Shown: positions 45,295 through 56,473, counted from the first letter of the stretch. The stretch: DNA of 64,000 nt from Alloalcanivorax gelatiniphagus (GCF_005938655.1 NZ_VCQT01000027.1:62001-126000); one strand, 5' to 3'. Program-made: numbers and translations. Notes: a model not told the origin generated them from the letters alone.

Positions 45295-45888
45295 ATGGGC
45301 AATTACGACGACGACCTGTTCCGCCGTGAAATGGCCGGCGTGGCCCCCCTCAAGGAAGACGACCGGGTCCGCGAACCGCACCGGCGCGGGCCGACCCTGT
45401 CCCAGCGCCTGCGCCGGGCCGCCGCCACCGCCCGGCCCAACCACGACCCCAACCCCCTGAGCGTACCGGAACGGGTACCCGAGGCCGGCCCCTACGACAT
45501 CGTCGGCGTGAAAAAGAACGGCGTGCAGGAAGGGGTATACCGCAAGCTCCGCCTCGGCAAATACGACCCCCAGGCCCGCCTGGACCTGCACCGGGTCCGG
45601 CTCATGGACGCCCGCGACCAGGTCTACCTGTTCATCCGCGAGTCCCAACAGAACGGCCAGCGCACGGTGCTGATCAACCACGGCAAGGGCGAGCACAGCG
45701 AACGCCCCGGCCTGCTGAAAAGCTACGTCCTGCACTGGCTCAACGAATTCGACCAGGTACTCGCCTTCCACAGCGCCCCCGCCCACCAAGGCGGCGCCGG
45801 CGTCACCCTCGCCCTGCTCCGCAAAACCGGCACCGCCAGCCAGAAGAATCGGGAATTTTTTTACGAGCGCAGTCGCGCGCAGAGATAG
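45295..45888 (+). CDS. smrA: DNA endonuclease SmrA (Smr domain)
   Basis: A 197-residue protein with a C-terminal Smr domain. LDLHRVRL (96-103), HGKG (129-132) and the end VLAFHSAPAHQGGAGVTLALLRK are the defining motifs. It is a stand-alone Smr like E. coli YdaL, a nicking endonuclease possibly linked to mismatch handling. ATG 45295 is preceded by AGGAGAGGAG. It converges with sthA. Confidence 0.9.
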   Translation: MGNYDDDLFRREMAGVAPLKEDDRVREPHRRGPTLSQRLRRAAATARPNHDPNPLSVPERVPEAGPYDIVGVKKNGVQEGVYRKLRLGKYDPQARLDLHRVRLMDARDQVYLFIRESQQNGQRTVLINHGKGEHSERPGLLKSYVLHWLNEFDQVLAFHSAPAHQGGAGVTLALLRKTGTASQKNREFFYERSRAQR

Positions 45889-45894
45889 GGGCGA

Positions 45895-45915
45895 GCGGCA
45901 AGCGGCAAGCGGCAA
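45895..45915. repeat. Three GCGGCAA heptads
   Basis: Three exact copies of GCGGCAA immediately after the smrA stop. The unit differs at one base from the GCTGCAA heptads at 52696. Confidence 0.85.
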
Positions 45916-45971
45916 GTTTCAGGCTGGCCGTGGGGGTGGGTTGGCCGTGCCCGCGATTCGCACGCCCCCCT

Positions 45972-45994
45972 GTAGGAGCGGCTTCAGCCGCGAT
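45972..45994 (+). repeat. Single REP hairpin
   Basis: GTAGGAGCGGCTTCAG-type element, one unpaired copy of the family found in the 39676 array, in the gap between smrA and sthA. Confidence 0.88.
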
Positions 45995-46067
45995 CCGGCG
46001 AACCACAAGCTAAACCAAACCCACACCGGCCGAAGGCCGCGAAAGAGAATCCGCGGCCCCGCCCTTT

Positions 46068-46095
46068 CAACTTTTAACTTTAAACTTTCAACTGG
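46068..46095. repeat. Four degenerate AACTTT heptads
   Basis: CAACTTT, TAACTTT, AAACTTT and CAACTGG follow one another without gaps: a seven-base period like that at 45895 and 52696 but in an AT-rich variant. Confidence 0.7.
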
Positions 46096-46120
46096 CCGCT
46101 CGCGGGCACGGCCTATCAAC

Positions 46121-46184
46121 ATCGCGACTAAAGTCGCTCCTAAAGGGGGCTCGTTGTGGTCGTAGGAGCGACTTTAGTCGCGAT
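46121..46184. repeat. Inverted REP pair abutting the sthA stop
   Basis: REP hairpins at 46121-46142 and 46162-46184 in opposite orientation with about 19 bases between. The last base is shared with the sthA stop codon, so the hairpin may double as a 3' end structure. Confidence 0.9.
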
Positions 46185-47584
46185 CAGCGCTTGACTCGGT
46201 TAACGCCGTTAATCGCCGCCACCCGATAGGCCTCGGCCATGGTCGGGTAATTGAAGGTGGTATCGATAAAATAGTTGAGGGTGTTGTTGGGCGCCGGTTG
46301 ACGCATCACCGCCTGGCCGACGTGGACGATTTCCATGGCCTGGTAGCCGAAGCAGTGAATGCCGAGCACCGCCAGGGTGTCGCGGTGGAACAGGATCTTG
46401 AGCATGCCCACCCGTTCGCCGGTGATCTGCGCGCGGGCCAGGTTTTTGAAGAACGCCTGGCCCACTTCATAGGGCACCCGGGCTTCGGTGAGTTCCTGTT
46501 CGGTGCGGCCCACGGAGCTGATGCCGGGGATGGTGTAGATGCCGGTGGGCACATCGGTAACCTGCTTGACCGGGCCGCCGTCGACGATGCCGGCGGCGCA
46601 GAAGCGGCCCTGGTCGTAGGAGGCGCTGGCCAGGGACGGCCAGCCGACCACGTCGCCCACCGCGTAGACGCCTTCCACGGCGGTCTGGTAGCGCTCGTCC
46701 ACCGCCAGCTGGCCACGGCCATTGGCTTCCAGGCCGATGTTTTCCAGACCGATGTTCTGGGTGTTGCCGGAGCGGCCGTTGCTCCACAGCAGCGCGTCGG
46801 CGCGCAGCCGTTTGCCGGATTGCAGTTCCAGGGTGACGCCGTCGTCGTCCGCCACCAGTTTGGAATATTGCTCGCTGTGGCGAATGGTGGCGCCCTGCTC
46901 GCGCAGGTGATAGCTGAGCGCGTCGGAGATTTCCGTATCCAGGAAATCGAGCAGGTGCTGACGGCTGTTGATCAGGTCCACGCGCATGCCCAGGCCGGTA
47001 AAGATGCTGGTGTACTCACAGCCGATCACGCCGGCGCCGTAGACCAGAATATGGCGGGGCGTGTGGTTCATGCGCAGGATGGTGTCGGAGTCGTAGATGC
47101 GCGGGTGATCGAAGTCCACATCCTCGGGATGGTAGGGCCGGGAGCCGGTGGCGATCAGAATGTTGCGCGTGCGCAGCAGCCATTGGCGGCCGGCGTCGTC
47201 GTCCACGCTCACCTCGCCGGGGGCCTGGATTTCACCCCGGCCGGCGAACACCCGCACCCGGTTGCGGATATAAAAGTCGCCGCGCACCTGCACCTGGGAA
47301 TCCACCACTTCGCCGGAGCGCTGGATCAGGTCCTGCCAGCGCACCTGGCGGGGATTGATCAGGCCGCGCAGCAGCGGGTTGCGCTGGGAGCGAACCACCT
47401 GGCGCACCTGGTGGCGCAGCGCCTTGGAGGGAATGGTGCCCCAATGGGTGCAGTTGCCGCCGAGCTGTTCGCGGCGGTCGATCACCGCCACCCGCAGGCC
47501 GCCCTTGGCCGCCTGCATGGCGGCGGCTTCCCCGGCCGGGCCACTGCCGAGTATCACCAGATCCCATCCCGAGCTGATATCCAT
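46184..47584 (-). CDS. sthA: Soluble pyridine nucleotide transhydrogenase SthA
   Basis: A 466-residue FAD enzyme that exchanges reducing equivalents between NADPH and NAD. GSGPAG (13-18) binds [18 protein letters not shown] (43-56) has Cys45 and Thr50 where dihydrolipoyl dehydrogenases have two cysteines, the mark of SthA. A second GxGxxG (GAGVIGCEY) binds NAD(P). Its stop codon abuts a REP pair. It is upstream of no partner gene; hda lies 41 bases upstream in the same direction. Confidence 0.95.
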   Translation of the reverse strand: MDISSGWDLVILGSGPAGEAAAMQAAKGGLRVAVIDRREQLGGNCTHWGTIPSKALRHQVRQVVRSQRNPLLRGLINPRQVRWQDLIQRSGEVVDSQVQVRGDFYIRNRVRVFAGRGEIQAPGEVSVDDDAGRQWLLRTRNILIATGSRPYHPEDVDFDHPRIYDSDTILRMNHTPRHILVYGAGVIGCEYTSIFTGLGMRVDLINSRQHLLDFLDTEISDALSYHLREQGATIRHSEQYSKLVADDDGVTLELQSGKRLRADALLWSNGRSGNTQNIGLENIGLEANGRGQLAVDERYQTAVEGVYAVGDVVGWPSLASASYDQGRFCAAGIVDGGPVKQVTDVPTGIYTIPGISSVGRTEQELTEARVPYEVGQAFFKNLARAQITGERVGMLKILFHRDTLAVLGIHCFGYQAMEIVHVGQAVMRQPAPNNTLNYFIDTTFNYPTMAEAYRVAAINGVNRVKR

Positions 47585-47625
47585 AGGGTCCTCGTTGTTA
47601 AGCGGTCAAGGCAGCGGACGGCGCT

Positions 47626-48312
47626 CTACCAGCCGAACACGTCCTTGATAAAAGGAATGGTGGGCGCCCGCTGCCGGGCCAGCGCGGTGCGGTCGAGCAC
47701 CGCCAGACGCTCCAGCAGCAAGGCCGGCGAGCGCTCGCTGCGCATCACCATGAAGCGGGCCACCTCGGCGCCCAGCTTCAGGCCGCGCTCGCGGGCCCGC
47801 TCGGTGAGCAGCGCCGCCAACGATTCTTCACTGAGTGGCTGCAAGCGGAACACCGGCCCCGCCGCCAGGCGGGTGGCCAGATCCGGCAGCAGCCAGGGCG
47901 CGGCGCCGGGGGCGGCGCCGGCGCTGAACAGCAGCGAGCCGCCGCCGGCCATCACCCGGTTATAGAGGTGGAACAGGGCCTCCTCCCAGTGCCCATGGCC
48001 GGCGAAGCGGTCCACATCGTCCAGTGCCAGCAGCTGGAACTGTTCCATGGACTCCAGCACTTCCGGCACCAGCGGCAGCAGTTCGCCGGCGGGCAGCAGG
48101 CAGGCGTCCCGGCCCTGTTCCTGGGCCCGGCGCACGGCGCCCTCCAGCAAGTGGCTGCGGCCCTGGCCGGCGCCGCCCCACACGAACACCTGGCGCTCAT
48201 CGCCGTCGGCGGCGGCGGCCACGGTGGCCAGCGCCGCGCCGTTGGGACCGGCGTGGAAGTTCTCCAGGGTGTGACCCTCACGCAGTTCCAGGGCCAGGGG
48301 CAGCTGACTCAT
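47626..48312 (-). CDS. hda: DnaA regulatory inactivator Hda
   Basis: A 228-residue DnaA-like AAA+ protein. [10 protein letters not shown] at the start includes the clamp-binding QLPLAL motif; [16 protein letters not shown] is a degenerate Walker A and [26 protein letters not shown] the Walker B region. With the beta clamp it triggers ATP hydrolysis on DnaA. Start ATG 48312 overlaps the DUF2066 stop (ATGA). Confidence 0.93.
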   Translation of the reverse strand: MSQLPLALELREGHTLENFHAGPNGAALATVAAAADGDERQVFVWGGAGQGRSHLLEGAVRRAQEQGRDACLLPAGELLPLVPEVLESMEQFQLLALDDVDRFAGHGHWEEALFHLYNRVMAGGGSLLFSAGAAPGAAPWLLPDLATRLAAGPVFRLQPLSEESLAALLTERARERGLKLGAEVARFMVMRSERSPALLLERLAVLDRTALARQRAPTIPFIKDVFGW

Positions 48313-49406
48313 CGCAGGCAATAGGTAAGTGGCGGAGAGGAAGCGTCGGTGCACCCGGTCAGGCCCGGGAGGCCGGCCATCAGCCGCTCCAGCTGGGCCC
48401 GGTCGCCGGAGAAATCCAACTCGAACTGCACCCGGTCGGCGCTGGCCACCCGCAGGGCCACGCCGCGCAGCGGACCCAGGTCGGCCAGCGCCAGGTACAG
48501 GTCGTGCCACTGCTTGAGCGTGCGCACGCCACGCACGGTGATCACCCGGTCGTCGCGGATCAGCACCTCTCCGCTGGGCGTCTGGCCGGCGATCACCGGC
48601 GGCGGCGTGGCGCCGTCCCGGTCAGTGCCTTGGGCATTGCCGCTGCCGCCATCGCCACCCAGGGAATAGCGCTCGGCGATCTGATCGGCCAGGGCGGAGA
48701 CGAAGGCGTCCAGGGCGGCGTCGGTGTCGGCGGCGCCGGCGCGGCGGCCGGCCACCTGGTCGCCGTGGTCCAGCAGACGCCAGTTGAGGGTGGTGGAGGC
48801 GCCGCCGTAGAGCACCCCGGTGGCCACCCAGTCGGTGTCGTAGCGGCGCGAGGCCTGCAGCACCGGCCCGTCGAACCGGCCGCGCACATCGGCCACCGCC
48901 ACCACGTCCCGGTCGCGCTGGTCCCATTTGGGCAGCACCAGGGACACACCGCGCCGACCGGCCGCATCTTGCAGGCGCTGGGCCAGCGGGTCGCCGGCGG
49001 TCACCAGATCGCCACGGCCGGTGCCTTCGGTGACCAGCCACACCAGCACCGGCGGCCGGTCGCCGGCCCACACCGGCGCGCCCTGGTCGGCCAGATAGCG
49101 GGTCAGGGCACGGTCGTCGAACACCGCCCGCAGCCGGGGCGGCTGGCCGTCTTCATAGCCATAGCGCAACAGCCAGCGCTGCGGCTGGTCCAGGGCCTCC
49201 GCCACGCCGGGCAGGTCCGCCACCTGGTCACGGCCGGTGAGCCGGACGATGACCGTTTCCAGGCCCCGCCGCAGGGCGTCGGCGCGGGCCTCGTCACCCC
49301 GCGGGGTATCGCCGCGCAGGGCCACCGACACCTGGCCGGCCTCCGCCGCCCAGGCCGGCGCGGCCGACCACAGGGCCACCACCAGAATCAACAACAAGCG
49401 ATACAT
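48309..49406 (-). CDS. DUF2066 domain-containing exported protein
   Basis: A 365-residue protein with a signal peptide ([20 protein letters not shown]). The body shows [35 protein letters not shown], typical of DUF2066 proteins, which lie upstream of hda and opposite purM in many gammaproteobacteria. Function unknown. ATG 49406 is preferred to the TTG at 49418 because the signal peptide starts there. Confidence 0.85.
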   Translation of the reverse strand: MYRLLLILVVALWSAAPAWAAEAGQVSVALRGDTPRGDEARADALRRGLETVIVRLTGRDQVADLPGVAEALDQPQRWLLRYGYEDGQPPRLRAVFDDRALTRYLADQGAPVWAGDRPPVLVWLVTEGTGRGDLVTAGDPLAQRLQDAAGRRGVSLVLPKWDQRDRDVVAVADVRGRFDGPVLQASRRYDTDWVATGVLYGGASTTLNWRLLDHGDQVAGRRAGAADTDAALDAFVSALADQIAERYSLGGDGGSGNAQGTDRDGATPPPVIAGQTPSGEVLIRDDRVITVRGVRTLKQWHDLYLALADLGPLRGVALRVASADRVQFELDFSGDRAQLERLMAGLPGLTGCTDASSPPLTYCLR

Positions 49407-49530
49407 CGACAGTTCCAAAGCCGGTTTTGTGAACGCGCGCCATTATCCCTGATCCGGCCCTTTGTGGCGAACCGGATTGCCCGCCGCCAACAATATCGTC
49501 GGCGCGGTTCTCCCCGGGGGCCGGCATTGC

Positions 49531-49536
49531 TAGAAT
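49531..49536 (+). promoter_or_regulatory. Candidate -10 box of purMN
   Basis: TAGAAT lies 33 bases before the purM ATG, in the 162-base divergent region shared with the DUF2066 gene. No clear -35 was found. Confidence 0.35.
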
Positions 49537-49568
49537 ACGCGGCCTTCACGACCCCCAGGAGCCCCCAA

Positions 49569-50608
<1,040 letters not shown>

Positions 50609-50612
<4 letters not shown>

Positions 50613-51259
50613 CCCACCGGCTCGCGGTGCTGATCAGCGGCGCCGGTACCAATCTCCAGGCCATTCTTGATCACATCACGGCGGGCGAACTGCCCGCCAC
50701 CGTCTCCCTGGTGGTCAGCAACCGGGCCGACGCCAACGGCGTGGCGGTGGCCCGCCAGGCCGGCCTGCCGGTGGCGGTGATCGACCACCGTGAGTACCCG
50801 GACCGGGCAGCCTTCGACGCCGCCATGATCGAGCGGATCGACGCCCACGGCGCCGATACCGTGGCGCTGGCCGGCTTCATGCGGATTCTGTCGCCGGGCT
50901 TCGTGCGCCACTACCAGGGCCGCCTGATCAACATCCACCCTTCCCTGCTGCCGCTGTACCCGGGGCTGAACACCCACGCCCGGGCGCTGGAGGCCGGCGA
51001 CGCGGAGCACGGTTGCTCGCTGCATTTCGTCACCGACCAACTGGACGGCGGCCCGCTGATCGCCCGGGCGTCGGTGCCGGTGCTCACGAACGATAGCGTG
51101 GAAACTCTGTCAAAACGGGTTCAGCAACAGGAACACAGACTGTACCCTCGTGTTTTGCGCTGGCGCGCCGAAGGCCGCCTGCAACTGACCGACCAGGGAG
51201 TGGAATTGGATGGTGAACCCTTGCCCGCCACCGGCATGCAAATCGACGCACCGGCCTGA
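50609..51259 (+). CDS. purN: Phosphoribosylglycinamide formyltransferase (PurN)
   Basis: A 216-residue GAR transformylase using 10-formyl-tetrahydrofolate. [10 protein letters not shown] near the start, then [13 protein letters not shown] and [10 protein letters not shown] hold the catalytic Asn108, His110 and Asp146 (E. coli 106, 108, 144). Start GTG at 50609 overlaps the purM stop. Confidence 0.95.
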
Positions 51260-51953
51260 AACACACGGCTGGCGCGGCCTGCTGGCCGCCGCCGTGCTGC
51301 TGAGCGCCCCCGCCTTCGCCGCCGAACCGCCGGTGGCGGCATTTGAAGCCCAATACCGCCTCAAGGCCGCCGGTTTTCCGTTCACGGTGGGCGCCACCCG
51401 CTCGCTGACGCCGGCCGGCGACGGCACCTGGAAGATGGAAGTGCTGGCCAGTAATTTCATCGGCGAGATCCGTGAAACCTCGGTGTTCCAGTGGGACGGC
51501 TGCCTGCCGCTCACCCGCTATTACGGCTACCGCCGAGCCGGCCTGGGCCGGGTCAAGACCGCCGAGCTGCGCATCGACGGGGCCAGCGGCAAGGCCACCA
51601 GCGAACGCAGCAAGCACGAGCCCTACCACTACGACAGCGGTGGCAAGGCCACCGACGACATCGCCCTGCCCCTGGCCCTGCAATGCATGCTGCTCAACGG
51701 CGAGCGCGCCATGACCCTGGCGGTGGCCGACGAGCGCGGCGTGGAAACCCAGCGCTACCAGGTGGAAGGCGAGGAAACCGTGGAAATCGATGGCAAGGAC
51801 GTCACCGCCACCAAGGTGCGCCGGGTGCGCGATAAGGACAACGGCCGCCAGACCTGGCTGTGGTTCGCGCCGGAGCACGGCTACACGCTGGTGCAACTGG
51901 TGCAGCGCAATGACGACGGCCGCCATGTGCTGACCCTGGAAACGCTGCCATGA
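51210..51953 (+). CDS. DUF3108 domain-containing exported protein A
   Basis: A 247-residue protein with an extended N-terminal tail and a signal-like region (RGLLAAAVLLSAPAFAAEPP). The body, with FEAQYRLKAAGFPFTVGATRSL and WFAPEHGYTLVQLVQRNDDGRHVLTLE, fits DUF3108, a periplasmic beta-rich fold of unknown function. ATG 51210 starts inside the last 50 bases of purN with GGGAGTGG upstream; the next gene overlaps by four bases. Confidence 0.82.
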   Translation: MVNPCPPPACKSTHRPETHGWRGLLAAAVLLSAPAFAAEPPVAAFEAQYRLKAAGFPFTVGATRSLTPAGDGTWKMEVLASNFIGEIRETSVFQWDGCLPLTRYYGYRRAGLGRVKTAELRIDGASGKATSERSKHEPYHYDSGGKATDDIALPLALQCMLLNGERAMTLAVADERGVETQRYQVEGEETVEIDGKDVTATKVRRVRDKDNGRQTWLWFAPEHGYTLVQLVQRNDDGRHVLTLETLP

Positions 51954-52693
51954 CCCGGGCCGGTCCCGCTGGCCGCACCGTGAAGGCCCTGTCCCTCGCC
52001 CTGACGTTATGGCTGTCGGCCTGGGTGCCGGCGGCCGTGGCGGAGCCGCTGCAGCCGTTTTCCGCCGAATACCGCATCTATGTGAACAAGATTCCCACGC
52101 CGATCAAGGCCACCCTGCTGCTGGAACCGGTGGCCGGCAAGGACCGCTATCATATGCTGTTCGAGGCCCACTCCTGGATGCTCAACAACCGGGAGGAAAG
52201 CTGGTTCCACTGGAACCAGTGCGCGCCGCGCACCGAGCGCTACGAGCACGAATTCAACGGCTTCGGCAAACACCGCTACTACCACACCGATTTCGACTGG
52301 GCCAAACCCGGCGTGATCACCGAGTCCGAGGACGGCGTGGAAGCCTTCCCGATCCCCGAGGACGCCCTGGACGAATTGAGCATGCTGCTGCGTGCCCGCT
52401 GCGTGTTCGCCAGCGGCGACAAGGAATACGACGCCACCAGCGTGTACGGCGACGACCTGCGCCATCATCATTTCGTGGTGGTGGACCGGGAAACCATCGA
52501 CACCCCCATGGGCGAACTGGACACCCTGGTGGTGGAGAAGAGACGGGACAAGGACAAGGACGAAAAACGCCGCACCCTGTTCTGGGTGGCCCCCAAGGTG
52601 GGGTACATGGTGGTCAAGGCCCGCCATATTGAAAGCGCCTTGCTGCATGGGGAGTTGATCATGCGGGAATATAACGGGCCGTTGCCGGAGTAG
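51950..52693 (+). CDS. DUF3108 domain-containing exported protein B
   Basis: A 247-residue paralog of the preceding gene with its own signal peptide (LSLALTLWLSAWVPAAVAEP). FSAEYRIYVNKIPTPIKATLLLEP and FWVAPKVGYMVVKARHIE follow the same pattern. ATGA overlap indicates coupled translation. The role of either is unknown. A heptad repeat begins three bases after the stop. Confidence 0.83.
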   Translation: MTRAGPAGRTVKALSLALTLWLSAWVPAAVAEPLQPFSAEYRIYVNKIPTPIKATLLLEPVAGKDRYHMLFEAHSWMLNNREESWFHWNQCAPRTERYEHEFNGFGKHRYYHTDFDWAKPGVITESEDGVEAFPIPEDALDELSMLLRARCVFASGDKEYDATSVYGDDLRHHHFVVVDRETIDTPMGELDTLVVEKRRDKDKDEKRRTLFWVAPKVGYMVVKARHIESALLHGELIMREYNGPLPE

Positions 52694-52695
52694 GC

Positions 52696-52788
52696 GCTGC
52701 AAGCTGCAAGCTGCAAGCTGCAAGCTGCAAGCTGCAAGCTGCAAGCTGCAAGCTGCAAGCTGCAAGCTGCAAGCTGCAAGCTGCAAGC
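52696..52788. repeat. 13-copy GCTGCAA heptad array
   Basis: Thirteen exact copies of GCTGCAA (plus two bases) run without interruption. It lies between converging genes. No translation of this tract is evident. Confidence 0.97.
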
Positions 52789-52843
52789 CAGGACAGCGTG
52801 GCGGCCCTTCGGAGCCCGTCAAGCCCTAATGGAGGTGTTTTCC

Positions 52844-52871
52844 TTGTAGCTTGAAGCTTGCAGCTTGAAGC
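52844..52871. repeat. Four inverted heptads of the same family
   Basis: TTGTAGC, TTGAAGC, TTGCAGC, TTGAAGC: the reverse orientation of the GCTGCAA unit with two substitutions, separated from the direct array by 55 bases and ending 16 bases before the dcd stop. Confidence 0.85.
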
Positions 52872-52887
52872 CCGCCTCTGATCGGTC

Positions 52888-53457
52888 TCAGGCCCGGGGC
52901 AGCGTGACCCCTTTCTGCCCCTGATACTTCCCTCCGCGATCCTTATAGGACGTTTCACAGATCTCGTCGGATTCCAGGAACAGCATTTGCGCCACGCCTT
53001 CGTTGGCGTAGATGCGCGCCGGCAGGTTGGTGGTGTTGGAGAATTCCAGGGTGACGTGGCCTTCCCACTCCGGTTCCAGCGGCGTCACGTTGACGATGAT
53101 GCCGCAGCGCGCGTAGGTGGATTTGCCCAGGCAGATGGTGAGCACGTTACGGGGAATGCGGAAGTATTCCACGGTACGCGCCAGGGCAAAGGAGTTGGGC
53201 GGGATGGTGCAGTAGTCGCCCTTGATGTCCACGAAGCTCTTCTCGTCGAAGTGCTTGGGGTCCACGGTGGCCGAGTGGATATTGGTGAACACCTTGAACT
53301 CGTCGGCGCAGCGCACGTCGTAGCCGTAGCTGGACACCCCGTAGGAGATCAGTTTCTCGCCATCGGCATCGGTGCGTACCTGGCCGTCCTGGAACGGTTC
53401 GATCATGCCGTGCTCCAGGGCCATGCGTTTGATCCAGCGGTCGGCTTTGATGCTCAT
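52888..53457 (-). CDS. dcd: dCTP deaminase (Dcd)
   Basis: A 189-residue enzyme converting dCTP to dUTP for thymidylate synthesis. [41 protein letters not shown] (with the catalytic Glu) and [13 protein letters not shown] are textbook Dcd segments. ATG follows GGGAGTC at weak spacing... the initiation site [12 protein letters not shown] matches family starts. It converges with the DUF3108 pair across the heptad region. Confidence 0.96.
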   Translation of the reverse strand: MSIKADRWIKRMALEHGMIEPFQDGQVRTDADGEKLISYGVSSYGYDVRCADEFKVFTNIHSATVDPKHFDEKSFVDIKGDYCTIPPNSFALARTVEYFRIPRNVLTICLGKSTYARCGIIVNVTPLEPEWEGHVTLEFSNTTNLPARIYANEGVAQMLFLESDEICETSYKDRGGKYQGQKGVTLPRA

Positions 53458-53530
53458 GGGAGTCCTTTATGTCGGTGTCGACGGAATCGGGCAATGGTAC
53501 CCAAGCGCACGGCGAAAAACAGCCCCGGTG

Positions 53531-53550
53531 ATCGCGACTGAAGTCGCTCT
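53531..53550 (-). repeat. Degenerate REP half-site
   Basis: ATCGCGACTGAAGTCGCT fits the REP hairpin, but the GTAGGAG end has decayed. It lies four bases before the apbC stop, as at sthA. Confidence 0.7.
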
Positions 53551-53553
53551 CGC

Positions 53554-54639
53554 TTAATGCTGGGTGACCACCTTGGGAAACGGCCGCCGCCCTTCCCGGC
53601 TCAGCGACAGGCGCGCCGCCATGCGCCGGGCGGTGTCCCGGTACAGGCGCGCCTCGGCGCTGTCCGGCTCCGCCACCACCGTGGGCGTGCCGCCGTCGGC
53701 CTGTTCGCGGATGCGCAGTGACAGCGGCAACGACCCGAGCACCGGCGCGTCGTACTCCTGGCTCATGCGCTGGGCGCCGCCCTGGCCGAAGATGTGTTCT
53801 TCATGGCCGCAGTTGGAGCAGATGTGTACCGCCATGTTCTCCACCACGCCGATCACGCCCACATCCACCTTGCGGAACATTTCCACGCCCTTGATGGCAT
53901 CCAGCAGGGCGATGTCCTGGGGGGTGGTCACAATCACCGCCCCGGCCACCGGGATCTTCTGCGCCAGGGTCAGCTGAATGTCGCCGGTGCCCGGCGGCAG
54001 GTCGACGATCAGATAATCCAGCTCCTGCCACAGGGTCTGCTGCATCATCTGGGTCAGCGCGCCGCTGGCCTTGGGGCCGCGCCACACCACCGGCGTCTGC
54101 TCGGTGATCAGGTAGCCCATGGACATGGTCTGCAGGCCGTGGGCCGGCACCGGCACGAAGCTGTTGCCGTCTCGCACCTCCGGCCGGGTGCCCTTGGGCA
54201 GGCCCAGCATCACCGGCTGGCTGGGGCCGAAGATATCCGCGTCCAGCAGCCCCACCCGGGCACCTTCCGCGCGCAGGCCCAGGGCCAGGTTCACGGCGGT
54301 GGTGGATTTACCCACCCCGCCCTTGCCGGAAGCCACCGCGATCACATTGGCCACCTGCAACATGGACGGCATGTCGTGCTGGGCCCGGTGCGGCCGGATG
54401 CGCACCGCCAGATCCAGGTGCAAAGCCCGGCCCTCCAGCAGCGGCGTCAGCGCCGCCTCGATGCGCTCGCGCAGGGCCGGCAGCGTTGATTCGCAGGGAT
54501 AACCCAGCCGCACCGTGACCCGCACACTGCCGTCCCCGACCTGAATATCACCCACCGCGCCGGCGGTAATCAGGTCCACACCCAGATCTTCGGGGATCAA
54601 ATTCGCCAGGGACTGTCTAACCGCCTGTTCGATTCGCAT
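53554..54639 (-). CDS. apbC: Iron-sulfur cluster carrier ApbC (Mrp)
   Basis: A 361-residue P-loop NTPase that carries 4Fe-4S clusters to apoproteins. An N-terminal MIP18-like domain is followed by SGKGGVGKSTTAVNLALGL (deviant Walker A), LLDADIFGPSQPVMLG, DLPPGTGD and the cluster-binding ICSNCGHEE. GGAGG precedes ATG 54639; the frame is open upstream with unrelated sequence. Divergent from the SIMPL gene. Confidence 0.94.
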   Translation of the reverse strand: MRIEQAVRQSLANLIPEDLGVDLITAGAVGDIQVGDGSVRVTVRLGYPCESTLPALRERIEAALTPLLEGRALHLDLAVRIRPHRAQHDMPSMLQVANVIAVASGKGGVGKSTTAVNLALGLRAEGARVGLLDADIFGPSQPVMLGLPKGTRPEVRDGNSFVPVPAHGLQTMSMGYLITEQTPVVWRGPKASGALTQMMQQTLWQELDYLIVDLPPGTGDIQLTLAQKIPVAGAVIVTTPQDIALLDAIKGVEMFRKVDVGVIGVVENMAVHICSNCGHEEHIFGQGGAQRMSQEYDAPVLGSLPLSLRIREQADGGTPTVVAEPDSAEARLYRDTARRMAARLSLSREGRRPFPKVVTQH

Positions 54640-54723
54640 GTTATGAACCTCCTGCATCCGGGGTGGGAATGATAGAGTTGCGGACGAACGCGAACCAGCC
54701 TTCAACGAAAAGGAGATCACCCC

Positions 54724-55431
54724 ATGGCAAAACCCGTTCATCTGTTCGCCGGCCTGCTGGCCATGCTGACGCTCACCGCCTGCGGCGCGCAAACCAACAC
54801 CGCCCCCGCCGCCACCGACCGGGACACGGTCAGCGTTTCCGGCGAAGGTAGCGTCACCGCGCGGCCGGACCGGTTCACCTTGGTGGCCGTGGCCCGGGAA
54901 CAGGGCGATGACATTGCCGCCATGAAGGACAAGGTGGACAGTCAGGTGGAGGCCATGCTGGGCCTGGCGGACGATCTGGAGATCGAGGAAAAGAACGTCA
55001 CCGCCAGCGATATCCAGATCAGCCCGGAATGGCAGTACCAGCCGGAACGCAAACTGATCGGCCACCAGGTCAGCCGCGAAGTGACCTTCAAGGTGGACGG
55101 CATGGACCGTTACGCGAAGCTGGCGGACGGACTGGCGGACCTGGGCCTGCGGGAAGTGCGCCCCGGCGGCAGCGAGATCAGCAACGCCGATGAGCTGGCC
55201 AAACAGGCACTGGAAAAAGCGGTCAAGGACGCCCGGGAAAAGGCCGGCATCCTGGCCCGCGCCGCCGACCGCGAGCTGGGTAAAGCGCTGATGATCAACG
55301 CCCAGGGCTACACCATGCCGCAACCGATGATGATGCGCGCGGCCATCGCCAAGGACGAAGGTTCACAAAGCTACCGTCCGGGCGAGCAGGACGTGAGCGC
55401 CAACGTGCAGATCACCTTCGAGCTGAAATAA
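54724..55431 (+). CDS. SIMPL-domain lipoprotein (DUF541)
   Basis: A 235-residue lipoprotein with lipobox LTAC (Cys20). The SIMPL/DUF541 domain shows VSVSGEGSVTARPDRFTLVAVAREQG, VTASDIQISPEWQYQPERKLIGHQVSREVTF and ADELAKQALEKAVKDAREKAGILA. The domain occurs in periplasmic stress proteins (YggE-like). AAAGGAG precedes ATG. Four bases before the AraC gene start, so probably co-transcribed. Confidence 0.88.
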   Translation: MAKPVHLFAGLLAMLTLTACGAQTNTAPAATDRDTVSVSGEGSVTARPDRFTLVAVAREQGDDIAAMKDKVDSQVEAMLGLADDLEIEEKNVTASDIQISPEWQYQPERKLIGHQVSREVTFKVDGMDRYAKLADGLADLGLREVRPGGSEISNADELAKQALEKAVKDAREKAGILARAADRELGKALMINAQGYTMPQPMMMRAAIAKDEGSQSYRPGEQDVSANVQITFELK

Positions 55432-55435
55432 CCCC

Positions 55436-56473
55436 ATGGACCCACTGGGTTTTATCTCGGTGGCGGCGCTGCGCCAGTACCTGGCCAGCGCCAGCGCCCG
55501 CGAGGTGGACGTGGACCAGGCCCTGGCGGCGTCCGGCCTGGGGGCGGAAGAACTCACCGACCCGGAGGCGCGCATCCGTGGTGCGCGCTTCGAACGGCTG
55601 CTCAACGAATTGATCCTGCGCAGCGGCGACCCGCTGTTCGGTCTGCACACCTGCGAGCTGGTGCAGCCCGGTTCCTACAACGTGATGGGCTACATCGCCA
55701 TGAGCGCCGCCACCATCGGCGAGGCGCTGTCCAAGGTGTCGCGCTACGAGAAACTGGTGGGCGACATGGGCACCACCGAAACCCGTCTGCACGGCGACCG
55801 CTCGGAAATTCTCTGGCACTGCCGCTATCCCCGGCAGCCCGCCCGCCGCCATCTGATCGACAATGTGCTCGGCTCCTGGCTGCATTACACCCGCTGGCTC
55901 ACCGGCGACCTGCATCTGGCTCCGGACGAGGTCTGGTTCGAGCACCCGCGCCCCCACTACCTGCACGAAGTGCACGAGTACGAGCGGGTATTCGGCTGCC
56001 CGGTGCGCTTCCGCCAGCCCTACTCGGCGCTGATCGGCCACCCGCGCATGCTCGACTATCCGCTGCGCCAGCCGGACGCCACCCTGTTGTCCACCCTGGA
56101 GGCCCACGCCGCCCGGCAGTTGCGAGCCCTGGGCATCGCCACCAGCCTGGGCGAACGGGTGCGCCAGTACCTGCAGGAGGCCCTGGGCGGTCCGCTGCCG
56201 GACCGGGACCAGGTCGCCCGCGCCATGCGGCTCAATACCCGCACCCTGCACCGCCGTCTGGCCGCCGAGGGCACCGGCTGGCAGCGCATTCTCGATGAAG
56301 TGCGCATGGAACGGGCCTGCCAGCGGCTGCGGGACGGCCACTGCTCGCAAAGCGACATCGCCCTGGACCTGGGTTACGCGGATATCCGCTGTTTCCAGCG
56401 CAGCTTCAAGCGCCACACCGGCGTGACCCCGGGGGAATGGCGGCGCCGGGCGGAGGCGGACGCCCTGCTTTAA
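55436..56473 (+). CDS. AraC-family transcriptional regulator with arabinose-binding-like N-domain
   Basis: A 345-residue regulator. The N-terminal 220 residues fit the arabinose_bd (PF12625-type) group; the C-terminal helix-turn-helix pair contains VARAMRLNTRTLHRRLAAEGTGWQRILDEVR and DIALDLGYADIRCFQRSFKRHTGVTPGEWR. Targets unknown. It follows the SIMPL gene by four bases and faces the patatin-like gene in the same direction. Confidence 0.9.
   Translation: MDPLGFISVAALRQYLASASAREVDVDQALAASGLGAEELTDPEARIRGARFERLLNELILRSGDPLFGLHTCELVQPGSYNVMGYIAMSAATIGEALSKVSRYEKLVGDMGTTETRLHGDRSEILWHCRYPRQPARRHLIDNVLGSWLHYTRWLTGDLHLAPDEVWFEHPRPHYLHEVHEYERVFGCPVRFRQPYSALIGHPRMLDYPLRQPDATLLSTLEAHAARQLRALGIATSLGERVRQYLQEALGGPLPDRDQVARAMRLNTRTLHRRLAAEGTGWQRILDEVRMERACQRLRDGHCSQSDIALDLGYADIRCFQRSFKRHTGVTPGEWRRRAEADALL

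Noticed and set aside
52696-52788. Coding repeat or CRISPR
   Set aside because: A 7-base unit gives no spacer, and no frame with a start signal covers it; it is a simple tandem repeat.
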